Below, in pieces: positions 48,801-60,209 of a stretch of DNA of 64,000 bases. The translations under genes and the position numbers were made by a program. Every line of letters begins with the position of its first letter. The first letter of the stretch is position 1. The notes beneath the pieces are model-generated. The model was not told the DNA's origin, made no database searches, and saw only the letters and a program-made list of their open reading frames with translations. The stretch comes from Solenopsis invicta (lineage: Eukaryota; Arthropoda; Insecta; Hymenoptera; Formicidae), in contig NC_052665.1 in NCBI RefSeq assembly GCF_016802725.1, positions 4,216,001 through 4,280,000 on the forward strand, written 5' to 3'.

Positions 48801-51726
48801 CTAATTTTTTGTAACGTGAAGCGCGTTTTATTGACGTGTCTCGGAATTTCTCGAATTTTTCTCGATAACCCATCGAACCACTTGGGACGGACATTCATAT
48901 TGTTGTGTTTATTTTTTTCGTCCTTCTTTTCTTCATCAATGTTTGCTGCAAACCAGTTTGAGCAATGGGCAATTCCAAAAAATGTACTAACGTGTTCTCT
49001 GCTTTGCATAAGAAACGCTCTCAAAATTTTTCATTTTTTTTTTCAAGAGCAGAATGCAATATTCTTTCGTTTTTTTTTAACAAAATAAACACATACATTT
49101 TATACAAAAAAAAGAAAGCAAACTATCGTTTGAAACAAGATTTGAAATCGAAAATAATTGGAAAATCTTTTCAAACAAGATACTAAAAAAATTGTACTTT
49201 TGTAGATTCTGGCACACACCCAGTTTAAAAGGCATATGACTAACTAAAGAATTTAATTCTTTGATTAATCACAGATGACGAATTAGCATTATAGACCAAT
49301 AAAATGCAGATATTAAAGAAGAGGAAGTAAAAGATGAAGTAGCGAGAAAAATAAAAACAAGAAAAAAGAAAAATAAAGAAAAATTATTGTGCGATAATGA
49401 TTTTTCAAACGTGCGCTTGCGTAACATAGTTGAATACGCGCGTCATTGAAAAAGTACACTAATAAGTCTTCGGTTTCGCTTTAATCACAGCCGCGATGAT
49501 GGCGAAGTGACAGACGTAGCCTGAACGTGATTCATCGAACGTACGTTTACGGATTCCCCGATCTTCTTCCTTTTCGCGCGATATCATCCAGAAGGAGAGG
49601 ATGCTCCGAGTACACTTAACTTCTATTTTCCTTGTTGCATTCGTCAAGGTATTCTGCGAATCGTCTCGTACAAGTTGAATGATACGACTCGACTCATGAT
49701 TGTCTCGACTCGCGGTGTCCCTACTACCGCATCCGACCACGTCTTTGACGTGGAAATTGTGTTCCGTTTCGAGTCGGTAGAAAACGGCTCAGTCTCGTGA
49801 AGGTTTGACAAGATCGTGGGCATAACTCCGAGGACTTGCACATCTGAATCCGGGGACTTTGAACCATCAGAAAGCGCTCCAGAGTGATTCGCCGAAAAGT
49901 GCCTCAAAAAAAGTGCCTCGGAAATATGTAAGAATAAATAATAAATAAGAATATGTAAACGAGAAGTTATTGAAGAAGAATTCAACACGTAAATATATAT
50001 TCTAGTGGTTCATAAGAAAATGTAATACAATATTCCAATAAAAACGCGATAAACAGTATTAACGTTTTGATAGCAAAACAATGTAATAAAGCGGAATAAT
50101 AAAATAAAAATAAAATTCGCTTAATGAAACGGTGATTTTGTGTGATCCACCACTACCGGTTCAACGACTACTAAATGATCAAGGTGCAAGATAAATATGT
50201 ACTCGTAGAATGTTCAAAATATTTTGATTTGTGCGTAGTATTGTGCGTTGATGTTTGCCTTATGAAATTGTTCTCTTTCTAATTGTAATTAAAACGTAAC
50301 TGAAAACGTGATTTTAAATAAATATTTGTTTGCTATTCAGAGTGGATATCTTTTTGACGAAGAGAGTGTTCTTCAACACGAAACGGCAAATTTTTGAAAA
50401 AGTGAGTTGTGCCATTAAAATAATTGTTTTTTTTTATCCGATTGATTGGATACGCATATATATTTGTTATCAAATGTACATGTTTGTTATTAACATCCTA
50501 AACTTTCTGTTTATTAACATAATGATTTAAATGTCTGTCGTTCTCAGCGTGAATCTGTAGAATAATTTCTCTTTCCTAAATAGTTTCACATTAAAGATTC
50601 TTTTCGTCTGAACTGGTTGTTTGGCCAGATTGTTAAACTTGAATTGTATAATTCTTGTGACAGTTTGCAATTGAACAATTAAGCTACAAATATGATTCAT
50701 TGATTTGAAATACTGTAGTCGTTAAAACAGAAATGTATAATTGGAAAGTAATTGAAGTTATACAAGCAAAATTATTATTTTTGTTGACTTATTCACATGT
50801 GACATACACATAGATAAATCATTGATCCTTCGAGAATTATGAGCATAGTGTTTACTAATAAACGTACAAATCGACCGATCCGATCTTGATAGCGTTCTAT
50901 TGTTTGTTAAATTATTTAGAAACAAGTATTATCTACTGAATTATTTATCGCATATTATAAATGTCTTAAAATAACACTCTTTGTTTCTTGAAAACTTGCG
51001 TGTTAAACATTGCATTTTATTAACACAAAAACATGATCTGCTTAAATAATTAATTAAAAACATGAAAAACCATATTTCACATATTTGTGACTTTTTTCTG
51101 TATAAAATAAAAATCTTGAAATACAAAAATAATATTCTTTTAATTTTGTTTTGTAAATTACGCAATTTAAATAATAATGAGTACATTATTAATAATATGA
51201 TATAATTTTATATGTCCCAAAATCCAGGATGAAAGTGGTATATCAGTATTGACGATCTTCTTCAAATGTTGAACAACTGCAAAAAAATATAATAAAAAGA
51301 AAAATTAGTAATTTATTGTCAAGAAACTGTGATTCTAATTCTTTATTAATGAACATACAGTATTATATTATGTTTACAAATAACAGTTTATCATATAATA
51401 TAGCAATTCATGACATTTTACTCAAAATTCGAGCTATCTGCGTGTTTTATCAGTTTTCCTAGTCATTTATGGTAAATAGTAATAAATCATATTACACTGC
51501 GAATCCGAATCCTGTTCTCTAATCTTATTATGTAAATGTCAATCTTATAATCGTATTTACATAATAAACTTGTATTTCTAAGTTTTCCTTGAAAAAAGTT
51601 ACCTATTTTTTTTAAATCTTTTTAAGACGCTCAAAAAATTTGTTTCTAAATAAAAAGAATCCAGTAATCACTTTGATTGAAATAGTTATATCAAAAATTA
51701 TTAATTAAACTATTAAAAATGCGATT
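45564..51726. other. Non-coding 5' part of block B
   Basis: Same content as the 5' part of block A. The hairpin is at 48498-48537 and the GC-richer patch at 49459-49988. The minus frame 48755-49024 is open here, but the A copy has a TGA in it, so it is not maintained. Confidence 0.55.
48498..48537. repeat. Hairpin with 17-bp perfect arms (block B copy)
   Basis: Identical to 33842-33881 in block A although the flanking bases immediately upstream have expanded, so it is either very young or kept. Confidence 0.8.
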
Positions 51727-51786
51727 TATAAAAATAACTATTTCTAAATTATGTATTTTCTAAAGTCTGTGACAGATCCTCACGAA

Positions 51787-52747
51787 ATGGCTAAGCTGTG
51801 CATCTTGATTGCGTTGCTGCCGCAGTTACTTTGCACACTAGTACAAGGACAGAAATCTCCGTGTCCTCAATACTTCACTTTTATATCAAAACCTGGAACA
51901 GACGAAGTAATGGGACAGATCGAAATTCAATCCCCACCAAAAACTGGTGATCTCCAATTGAAAATAGCTTTTCAAATAAATGCAGAGTTGCCTTCAGTAA
52001 GTATTTTTTCTTTTTTATTAATGGTGTGTAAAAGAGAAGAATGCACACACAAGTTTGTAGTTAACGGAGATAATTTCTAATAATTTTTAGCACATGTAAT
52101 AATGACCAAAAGTTTCTTTGCTGAAGCATTTCTGAAACAAAATGATATAAAGTCATGCTGTTTGTAAAAAAATATTTTAAAGAAGTAAAGCATTCTTTTG
52201 CCTTATACATGTGAGGATATACTTGAAAATGACCGATCTAAAACTAATTATTTTTAAGAAAGTGTAGTTTAATTAGATATTAAGTGTATATAAAAAATAA
52301 TTTTTTACTAACACATTTTATGATAATCTTTAAGCACCTTCTTATATAAATAAACAAAATTCGATCATCGATACGTTTCAGGAATATGTTGGTCACTTGG
52401 AATTGGCACGATCACTAGAGGAATCTGCTCAAGCTGTTTATGAGGACAAGAATTTGTTGTATTATGTTCATTTTCCCTTACGCCATGTAATTCCGACAGT
52501 GACCGGGATATGGTTCAATGACCAACAATATTGTTCAGATCATAAAGGTGAATATTATATTTGATTGAAGGATTTGCTTGATATAAATGTTATGTTCGAG
52601 GGAACAGGAGCAAAAGTTACAGATATTCATTCTTTCAAGTTACAAATTCTTATCTTGCGTCCGATTATCCATAATTTACTGAGATTGCAAAGATACATTG
52701 AAAGATAAAGCTTACTCAACGCGCGTACACGCCCACGTACACGCGCG

Positions 52748-52817
<70 letters not shown>

Positions 52818-55389
52818 CTAAAATATTCTCACAAAAGCGTTGTGATATTTGTCAGATTTTGTTTCAGCAACTGAAGATATCATAATTACTATCACGTTGG
52901 AACATACTCTCACATTGCCAGACAAGATCCCACGACGATATACTCCCTCGCCTCAAACTCCGAGACCGACTCTCTGGCCTCAACCTCCGAGACCGACTCT
53001 CTCGCCTCAAACTTCGAGACCGACTCCCTCGCCGCAAACTCCGAGACCGACTCTGTGGCCTCAACCTCCGAGACCGACTCTCTGGCTTCAAACTCCGAGA
53101 CCGACTCTCTGGCCTCAAACTCCGAGACCGACTCCCTCGCCTCAAACTTCGAGACCAACTCCCTCGCCTCAAACTCCGAGACCGACTACCTCGCCGCAAA
53201 CTCCGAGACAGACTCTCTGGCCTCAACCTCCGAGACCAACTTTCTGGCCTCAAACTCCGAAACCGACACCAATAAGTCAGCCAACTACTCAGAAGATAAT
53301 TACTAATGTCACCCTCTCTCCGGGAATTAACCAGAATCCATTCTTGATGAAATGGATCCCGGCGCCGAACTCAAATTACAAATGTGGTGTCAGCAGTAGA
53401 TCTGGACATCCAAAGTATCTGGTTGTTAACGGAGATAAGATATCGCCAGGTCAATGGCCGTGGCTAGTGGCACTCTTCGTTGCTAACAAACGGATTGAAT
53501 TCGACTTTCGTTGTGGTGGTAGTATCTTGACGAACCAACATATTTTAACAGGTATGTTAATATAAGAAAAATCCTATATTATTAATATTCTGTGTGTCAA
53601 ACAATGTGAGCTTTTTATGTTATGTTGACTTCCTTCCTTAGATCGCAACAGATTTATTTCTACCTACGTATAGCTTAGAATGGCCTAGATCAATAATGAG
53701 TATACTCACATCAATTATAATGTTTTTTCAGTACTTTTAGTACTTTAAATCATAAATTTGAATCGACATAATAAATTCCAATTCATGAGACATAGTTTTA
53801 AGCGAGAAAAGTTAGGACAGGTCAATTATTTACTTAATGGATTATTGACGAAAATAGTTTCTTTGTGTACTCTTATATATTAATATGTTAACAAACTTAT
53901 GAATGTAACACTTTGTTATTTATTTTTTGAATACTTCTTGTGAAAAAAAAACAAATAATACAATTAAACCATATTATGTAACATATATATCCAATATATA
54001 GTTAATTCTTTTTTTAAAAATCTTTACTGCAACACTTAAATATTTGAAATTGTCTCATACTTTAAATTAATGTTTAGAAATGTACCTTACCTTAAATCTG
54101 ACCATTAGTTTTTAATTTTAGACTCAATAAAAAATTAGCAAAAATCAGGTAGGATATATAAGGTACGGTTACCTTATTGACTGTTTTGTTCTTTTCTTGT
54201 ACTGTTTCCCAACAAAGAGTGGGGATTATAAAAAATGTATTTCATGCATACATTTTCTTTTTACAGCGGCGCATTGCCTGAAGTTGGACTTGAATAGCAA
54301 CGACACTTTTCCCCCTAATGTGTTAATAGTGGCCTTAGGTCGATTTAATTTGACCCATTGGCGTGAAAAGGAATCCACGAATCGCGAGGTCGCAAACTAT
54401 ACGATCCATCCCCACTACGCGCATTCTTTCACCGGCGATTCTGATTTGGCGATTTTAAAACTCAGGGAAACCGTCGACTATAACGTCTACATCAAACCTA
54501 TTTGCCTGTGGTCCGGTGCAACCAATATTGAACGTACCATCGGTCAAATGGGATATGTTGTGGGTTGGGGTCTTGATGAAGACAATAATCGTTTCACTGA
54601 GGATCCACGGTTGGCGAAGCTGAAGATAGTCAGCCGGGTAAGAACCATCAAGAAAACTGATTTTTCATTTTTCGTGAATTTGATCGACGTACACGTTGAA
54701 TTTCAATTAATAAGCGAGATTCTCTAAAAATGAAACATTTGACATGTGAGAATACATGATGACAACAAAATCGGATTTATATCGTGAAAGAAAAATGCTT
54801 AGAAATTTTTACAACGACGACGCTCAATACTCTATTTAATTTTGCTATGTTTGTACAGTTATGTACTCGTACGTTTACATAATTAATTACTGTTATGAAA
54901 TTATTATTTAATGCGTATATTGCGCGACGATTCTTTATAAATCATTGAGTGCAATCGCACGGTAAAAACGAATTTTCATTAAGTTCTTAAAGTAACGCAA
55001 GATGTTAACGATATGTCGGGAGATATGTCGAATCAGATTTACCATTATCATTTATAAAATCAACTACTGCAAATGATGAAAATTAGACGTAATTTCACAA
55101 ATTATAGATGGATTGCCTTAATAATGACAAGAGTTACTACGATTCCACATCTGATCGCACCTTTTGCGCCGGTTTGTCAGGAAGCACTCCTTGCAGTGGT
55201 GACAGCGGAAGCGGACTGATGATTTTTGACTATACTTTGCAACGTTTTCACTTACGCGGCGTCGTTTCACTAACGATAAGCAATGGACCCATAGGAACAT
55301 GCGATCCTACCAAATTCGTCATTTTTGCTGACGTCGCCAAGTATCTACCTTGGATTCAACAGCTGATCTACCCTTACAGTAATCAGTAA
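51787..55389 (+). CDS. Serine protease gd-like, copy B (5 exons, 570 aa)
   Basis: Exons 51787-51996, 52382-52547, 52868-53551, 54267-54637 and 55108-55389, same architecture and phases as copy A. The signal peptide is about residues 1-21. The triad is His356, Asp413 and Ser510. Cys506 and Cys542 (191/220 equivalents) are present, so the primary-specificity disulfide is intact. The linker between the GD and protease domains is expanded to about a dozen 9-residue units of the type TPRPTLWPQ / TPRPTPSPQ (about 52944-53280), against about three in copy A. The shadow frames over this repeat on both strands should be ignored. Exon 1 and early intron 1 differ from A and C, which resemble each other there. 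TATA-like element at 51727; poly(A) signal at 55626. Confidence 0.9.
52944..53280 (+). repeat. 27-bp coding minisatellite in the Pro-rich linker of copy B
   Basis: Tandem units of about 27 bases built on CTCCGAGACCGACT, each coding nine residues with Pro at fixed places. They keep the reading frame, so unit number changes the linker length without breaking the protein. Confidence 0.9.
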
Positions 55390-55852
55390 TCGCTTGCCTC
55401 AGAACGCAAGATGTATTAGTCGGCAATCTTATTATGTAAGATTTATTAAAAACCATGGCATTTAATTACGCAAATGATGTAAAAATTAAATTTACAAGAT
55501 TTTATTTTTGACTTTTTACGGTAATTTCTCGTATCGTAATGCATTTATCACAATAGTAAAATGAAACGTATAAAGTAATATAATGTAATTATCGTATTAT
55601 TATTGTAGGTTTATAAATAATTAAGAATAAATCTTATCGTAACACGTGCTATAATACACTTTTTCTTTTTCTCTCTTTCTCTTATTCAATGTTTCGCATA
55701 TATTAATTTAACTTATTAAACGCCTCATCAATGCATTTTATACTATAATTAAATTAATTATAAATTAATTATAAAAGTACAAAAAATATTCGTAATTATG
55801 TTAATGAAAAGAATCTGTTAAATGTAAATCTGTAACGTTTAAGCTTTGTCCG

Positions 55853-55902
<50 letters not shown>

Positions 55903-56045
55903 TTTATTTAAAATTGAAAGAGTTATAAGGAAAGGCTATGGGATTTACATGCATACTTTTTTTACACCATTATACTATTTTATAAGTCTTAAAAAATATT
56001 TAAGTGTGTCAATAAAATTATTTCTTTTCTTTTAATGCAATATTA

Positions 56046-56849
56046 TATGTAACCTTGTTATCTTTTTATGATGTGTTATAATAATTAAATAAGAAATGCG
56101 CAAAAAGAAAGAAAGTGTTGAAACCCACATCACTTTAATTACATTGTTAAAAATGTCATAAAACTTAATGTATTTTTAAATTATATTTATAATATATTAT
56201 ATTTAAAGCGCACGCGTTAGGGCGCGTTGCGTGCTAGTCCTATTTGAAAAAGTGCAGTGCATCCATACTTGAATTTTCGAACTTTATTGTTGTCATTTTT
56301 CCGATTTTCTGATTGGTTTTTATTCAGCACTTACTTCCTGAACAGTTGTCATCGCAAAGATTGCGTATTTTAACTATGTTTATTGAGGAGTTAACAGTGC
56401 AATGTACATTTGTAATTTGTATTATCGCATAAGAGATTTTTTAAATTTTAATTAAAAATATCTGTTATGCGATGTTTATTTTGAAATGGTATTTATGTTA
56501 AAAAAAAATATTTAAAATATAGAATAGAATGAGAAAATTTAAAGATATAGGATATATGAATTACATTACACTAACATTCAATATTATTAAAAACGTTATG
56601 TATACAGATTTATTTTTAAAGTAAGTGAATCAATATCTGGTTATTTATGAAAAAAATGTGTACATGTATTAACACCTTATTACATTTTTTCAAACAAACT
56701 GTAACTACATTTCGTTATTTCAAAATCTGTATCTCTTACAATACTAATTATCTTGACGTAAAGGTAAACATGTGGATTTCCCAATATTATTTTCTTGTTT
56801 AATATTATCAGGACAAGTGGGTATTTCAAATATACGTATTCTCTGGACT
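56046..56849. other. Spacer between blocks B and C
   Basis: AT-rich sequence not shared with block A. A short GC-rich patch near 56210-56240 has GCACGC/GCGTGC complementarity. No gene is supported. Confidence 0.5.
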
Positions 56850-57136
56850 TTTGTCATTGCGACTTGTATCATCCAAGATGTTTTGCGTTCCGCCTTTATC
56901 AAGTTTGATACGAAGCGAGTTATTAATGCTCGCCTCGACTCGCGATGCTTCAATATCGCATCCGACCACGTCTTCGATATAGAAATTGTTTTCCGTTTCG
57001 TGTCTGTGGAAAAGTGCTCAGTCTCGTGAAGGTTCGACAAGATCGTGGACATAACTCCGAGGACTTGCACATCTGAAACCGGGGACTTTGAACCATCAGA
57101 AAGCGCTCCAGAGTGATTCGCCGAAAATTGCCTCAA
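56744..57136 (-). other. GC-richer patch with minus-strand frame (C)
   Basis: Counterpart of 34771-35300 and 49459-49988. A 130-codon minus frame is open, sharing SANHSGALSDGSKSP and neighbouring residues with A/B, but it continues in another frame after the shared part and ends in sequence absent from A/B. An overlapping plus frame (56772-57029) is also open. Which strand, if any, is used cannot be decided from sequence. Confidence 0.3.
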
Positions 57137-57259
57137 AAAAGTGCCTCGGAAATAAGTAAGAATAAATAATAAATAAGAATATGTAAACGAGAAGTTATTG
57201 AAGAAGAATTCAATACGTAAATATATATTCTAGTGGTTCATAAGAAAATGTAATACAAT

Positions 57260-58450
57260 CCCTAGTAGCACAAAATATTGATTCAATATTGGGAAATAAT
57301 GTAAACCCAATATTCTATATTGAGTGAGAATTAATTTTCAGTATTGGTCCAATATTGCAGAGTATGATATCGACCCTTATTTAACCAATATTGAAAAAAA
57401 AACAAATACAATATTATATATTGGTTGTGCATTGGATTTTCAACATTGGTTCAATATTAGAAGGTTGACACTTTAACCAATATTAGTCCAATTTTTTTTT
57501 TAACCCAAGCAATCACCCATCCAAAGTCGCGATTCCGGTGAACGTTGTTTGACTTGTGTGATCGCTGCGAACTGATCCCTCGTGATGACCTGTGAACGCT
57601 TTGTGCTGATACTTGTATATAACTGGTAGATCAGGTCAATATACGTTATCAAAAAAATGAAATATGTATAATTAAAGCACATTATTTACATAAACAAATA
57701 TAAAATTATAGTTTTTTTACTAATTTCACAAATGCGAAATAGTATCTGGAATAATTTTTCTGTTATTTGTTTGAGTAAGAATGCAATTAGAAAATATATG
57801 TCAATATAATACAAATTAAATATAAAAAATTTTTATAAAAAATTTTTATAAAAAAAAAATTTTTTAAACAATTGAAAAATATTGTTTGCTCATTGGAATG
57901 TAGATTGAGGTTTCTTCATTTATGGACCTATTTCGTTTATTGATAATATTTGCAATACAATTATTGACTCGTAACATTGGTAGCACATTAATATTTTTTT
58001 TATAACCAATATTCGCTTTAGATTTGGAAATCTTGACCAATAATGCGCTTCCAATATAAGTGCAATATTGTACCATTGTTAACTCGTAACATTGGCAGCA
58101 TATTACTGTTTTTTTAAAAAACAATATTCGCTTTTGATTGGCAAATATTGGCCAATGCACCTCCAATGTAAGAGCAATATTATAAAATTGTTGACTTGTA
58201 ATATTGGCAGTACATTACTATTTCTGTAATAAACAATATTCGCTTTACATTGGCAAATCTTGGCCAATGCACCTCCAATGTAAATGCAATATTGTTTATT
58301 AATTGGCGAGCAATATTATAAGTACATGTGCAATTGATTCTATGACCAATATTGGTTCTTTATTGGGAAATATTGGCCAATGTACTCCCAACATAACCAA
58401 TGTTTCGCCAATGTTAATCAATGTAAAGCCAATGTACTGTGCTATTAAGG
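57260..58450. mobile_element. 1191-bp inserted element with CAATATTG sub-repeats
   Basis: Copies A and B run straight through ACAATATTCC, whereas copy C is interrupted here. The element starts CCCTAGTAGCAC and ends GTGCTATTAAGG, which are complementary at 10 of 12 positions. AT is duplicated at both edges. The interior has no long frame but is full of CAATATTG/CCAATGT motifs, and contains three imperfect tandem units of about 112-115 bases starting at 57964, 58079 and 58191. It is a non-autonomous DNA element; I do not assign a superfamily. Confidence 0.85.
57964..58302. repeat. Three imperfect tandem repeats of about 115 bp inside the element
   Basis: Units begin TTGACTCGTAACATTGG, TTAACTCGTAACATTGG and TTGACTTGTAATATTGG. 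Each then passes through an AATATTCGCTTT block and a CCAATGCACCTCCAATGTAA-like block, and ends at GCAATATT. Confidence 0.85.
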
Positions 58451-60209
58451 ATATTCCAATAAAAATGCGATAAACATTACTAACGTATTGATAGTAAAGC
58501 AATATAATAAAGTGGAATAATAAAATATAAAAAAAATCCGCTTAATGAAGCGATGATTTTGTGTGATCCACCACTACCGGTTCAACGACTGCTAAATGAT
58601 CAAGGTGCAAGATGAATATGTGCTCGTAGAACGTTCCAAATATTTTAATTCGTGCGCAGGTGTCGATGTTCGCCTTATGAAATTGTTTTCTTTTTAATTG
58701 TAATTAAAACGTGACTGAAAAAGTGGTTTTAAATAAATATTTGTTTGCTATTCAGAGTGGATATCTTTTTGACGAAGAGAGTGTTCTTCAATACGAAACG
58801 TCAAATTTTTGAAAAAGTGAGTTGTGCCATTAAAATAATTGTTTTTTTTATCCGATTAATTGGATACGCATATATATTTGTTATTGAATGTACATGTTTG
58901 TTATTAACATCCCAAACTTTCTGTTTATTAACATAATGATATAAATGTCTGTCGTTCACAGCGTGAATCTATAGAATAATTTCTCTTTCCTAAGCAATTT
59001 AACATTAAAGATTTTTTTCATGTGAACTGATTGTTTAGCCAGATTGTTAAACTTGAATTGTTTAATTTCTTTGACATTTTATAATTAAACAATTAAGATA
59101 CAAATATGATTGGTTAATTTGAAATACTATAATAGTCGTTAAAACAGAACTGTATAGCTGGAAAGTAATTGAAGTTATGCAAGCAGAATTATTATTTTTG
59201 TTGACTTATTCACATGTGACATACACATAAGTAAAGCATTGATCTTTCGAGGATTATGAGCACAGTGTTTATTAATAAATGCACAAATCGACCGACTCAT
59301 CTTGATAGAGTTCTACCGTTTGTTAAATTATTTAGAAGCAAGTAACATCTACTGAATTATTTATTGCATATCATAAATGTTTTAAAATAACACTCCTTGT
59401 TTCGTGAAAACTTGCGTGTTAAACATTGCATTTTATTAACACTGACAAAAACATGATCTGTTTAAATAATTAATTAAAGAAATGAAAAACCATAACTCAC
59501 ATATTTGTGGCTTTCTTCTGTATAAAATAAAAATTTTGAAATACAAAAATAATATTCTTATAATTTTGTTTTGTAAATTACGCAGTTTAAATAATAATGA
59601 CTATATTATTAATAATATGATATAATTTTATATGCCCCAAAATCCAGGATGCAAGTGGTATATCGATATTGACGATCTTCTTCAAATGTTGAAAAACTGC
59701 AAAAAAATATAATAAAACAAAAAATTAGTAATTTATTGTCAAGAAACTGTGATTTGAATTTTTTATTAATGACCATACAGTATTACATTGTGTTTGCAAA
59801 TAACAGTTTATCATATAATATAACAATTCATGACATTCTACTTAAAATGTATTTGAGCTATCTGCGTTTATCAGTTTTCCTAGTCACTTATGGTAAACAG
59901 TAATAAATCATATTGCACTACGAATCCAAATCCTGTTCTCTAATCTTATTATGTAAATGTCAATCTTATAATCGTATTTACATAATAAACTTGTATTTCT
60001 AAATTTTCCTAGAAAAAAGTTACGTATTTTATTTTTTAAATCTTTTTAAGACGCTAAAAAAATTGTTTCTATATTAAAAGAATCCAATAATCACTTTGAT
60101 TAAAATAGCTATATCAAAAATTATTAATTAAAATATTAAAAACGCGATTCATGAATTTAACTATTTTTAAATTATATATTTTCTAAAGTTTGTGACAGAG
60201 CCTCACGAG
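58451..60209. other. Non-coding 5' flank of gd-like copy C
   Basis: Aligns with 35348-37100 of block A. AT-rich, no supported frame. The TATA-like motif of A and B is lost here. Confidence 0.55.

Larger units (their letters stand above)
45536..56045 (+). repeat. Segmental duplication block B
   Basis: Second copy of block A. It starts inside the TAC-TAA end of the preceding gene (CTAATCTGCGG) and ends at GCAATATTA. It is longer than A because of an expanded AT repeat (45839-45883), a TAATATTATATTTA expansion near 48420-48490 and a longer Pro-rich linker. It carries gd-like gene B. Confidence 0.93.

Noticed and set aside
52864..53306. Ser/Arg and Ser/Glu repeat proteins on other frames over the linker minisatellite
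   Set aside because: Shadow frames of the in-frame, splice-bounded Pro-rich linker of protease copy B.
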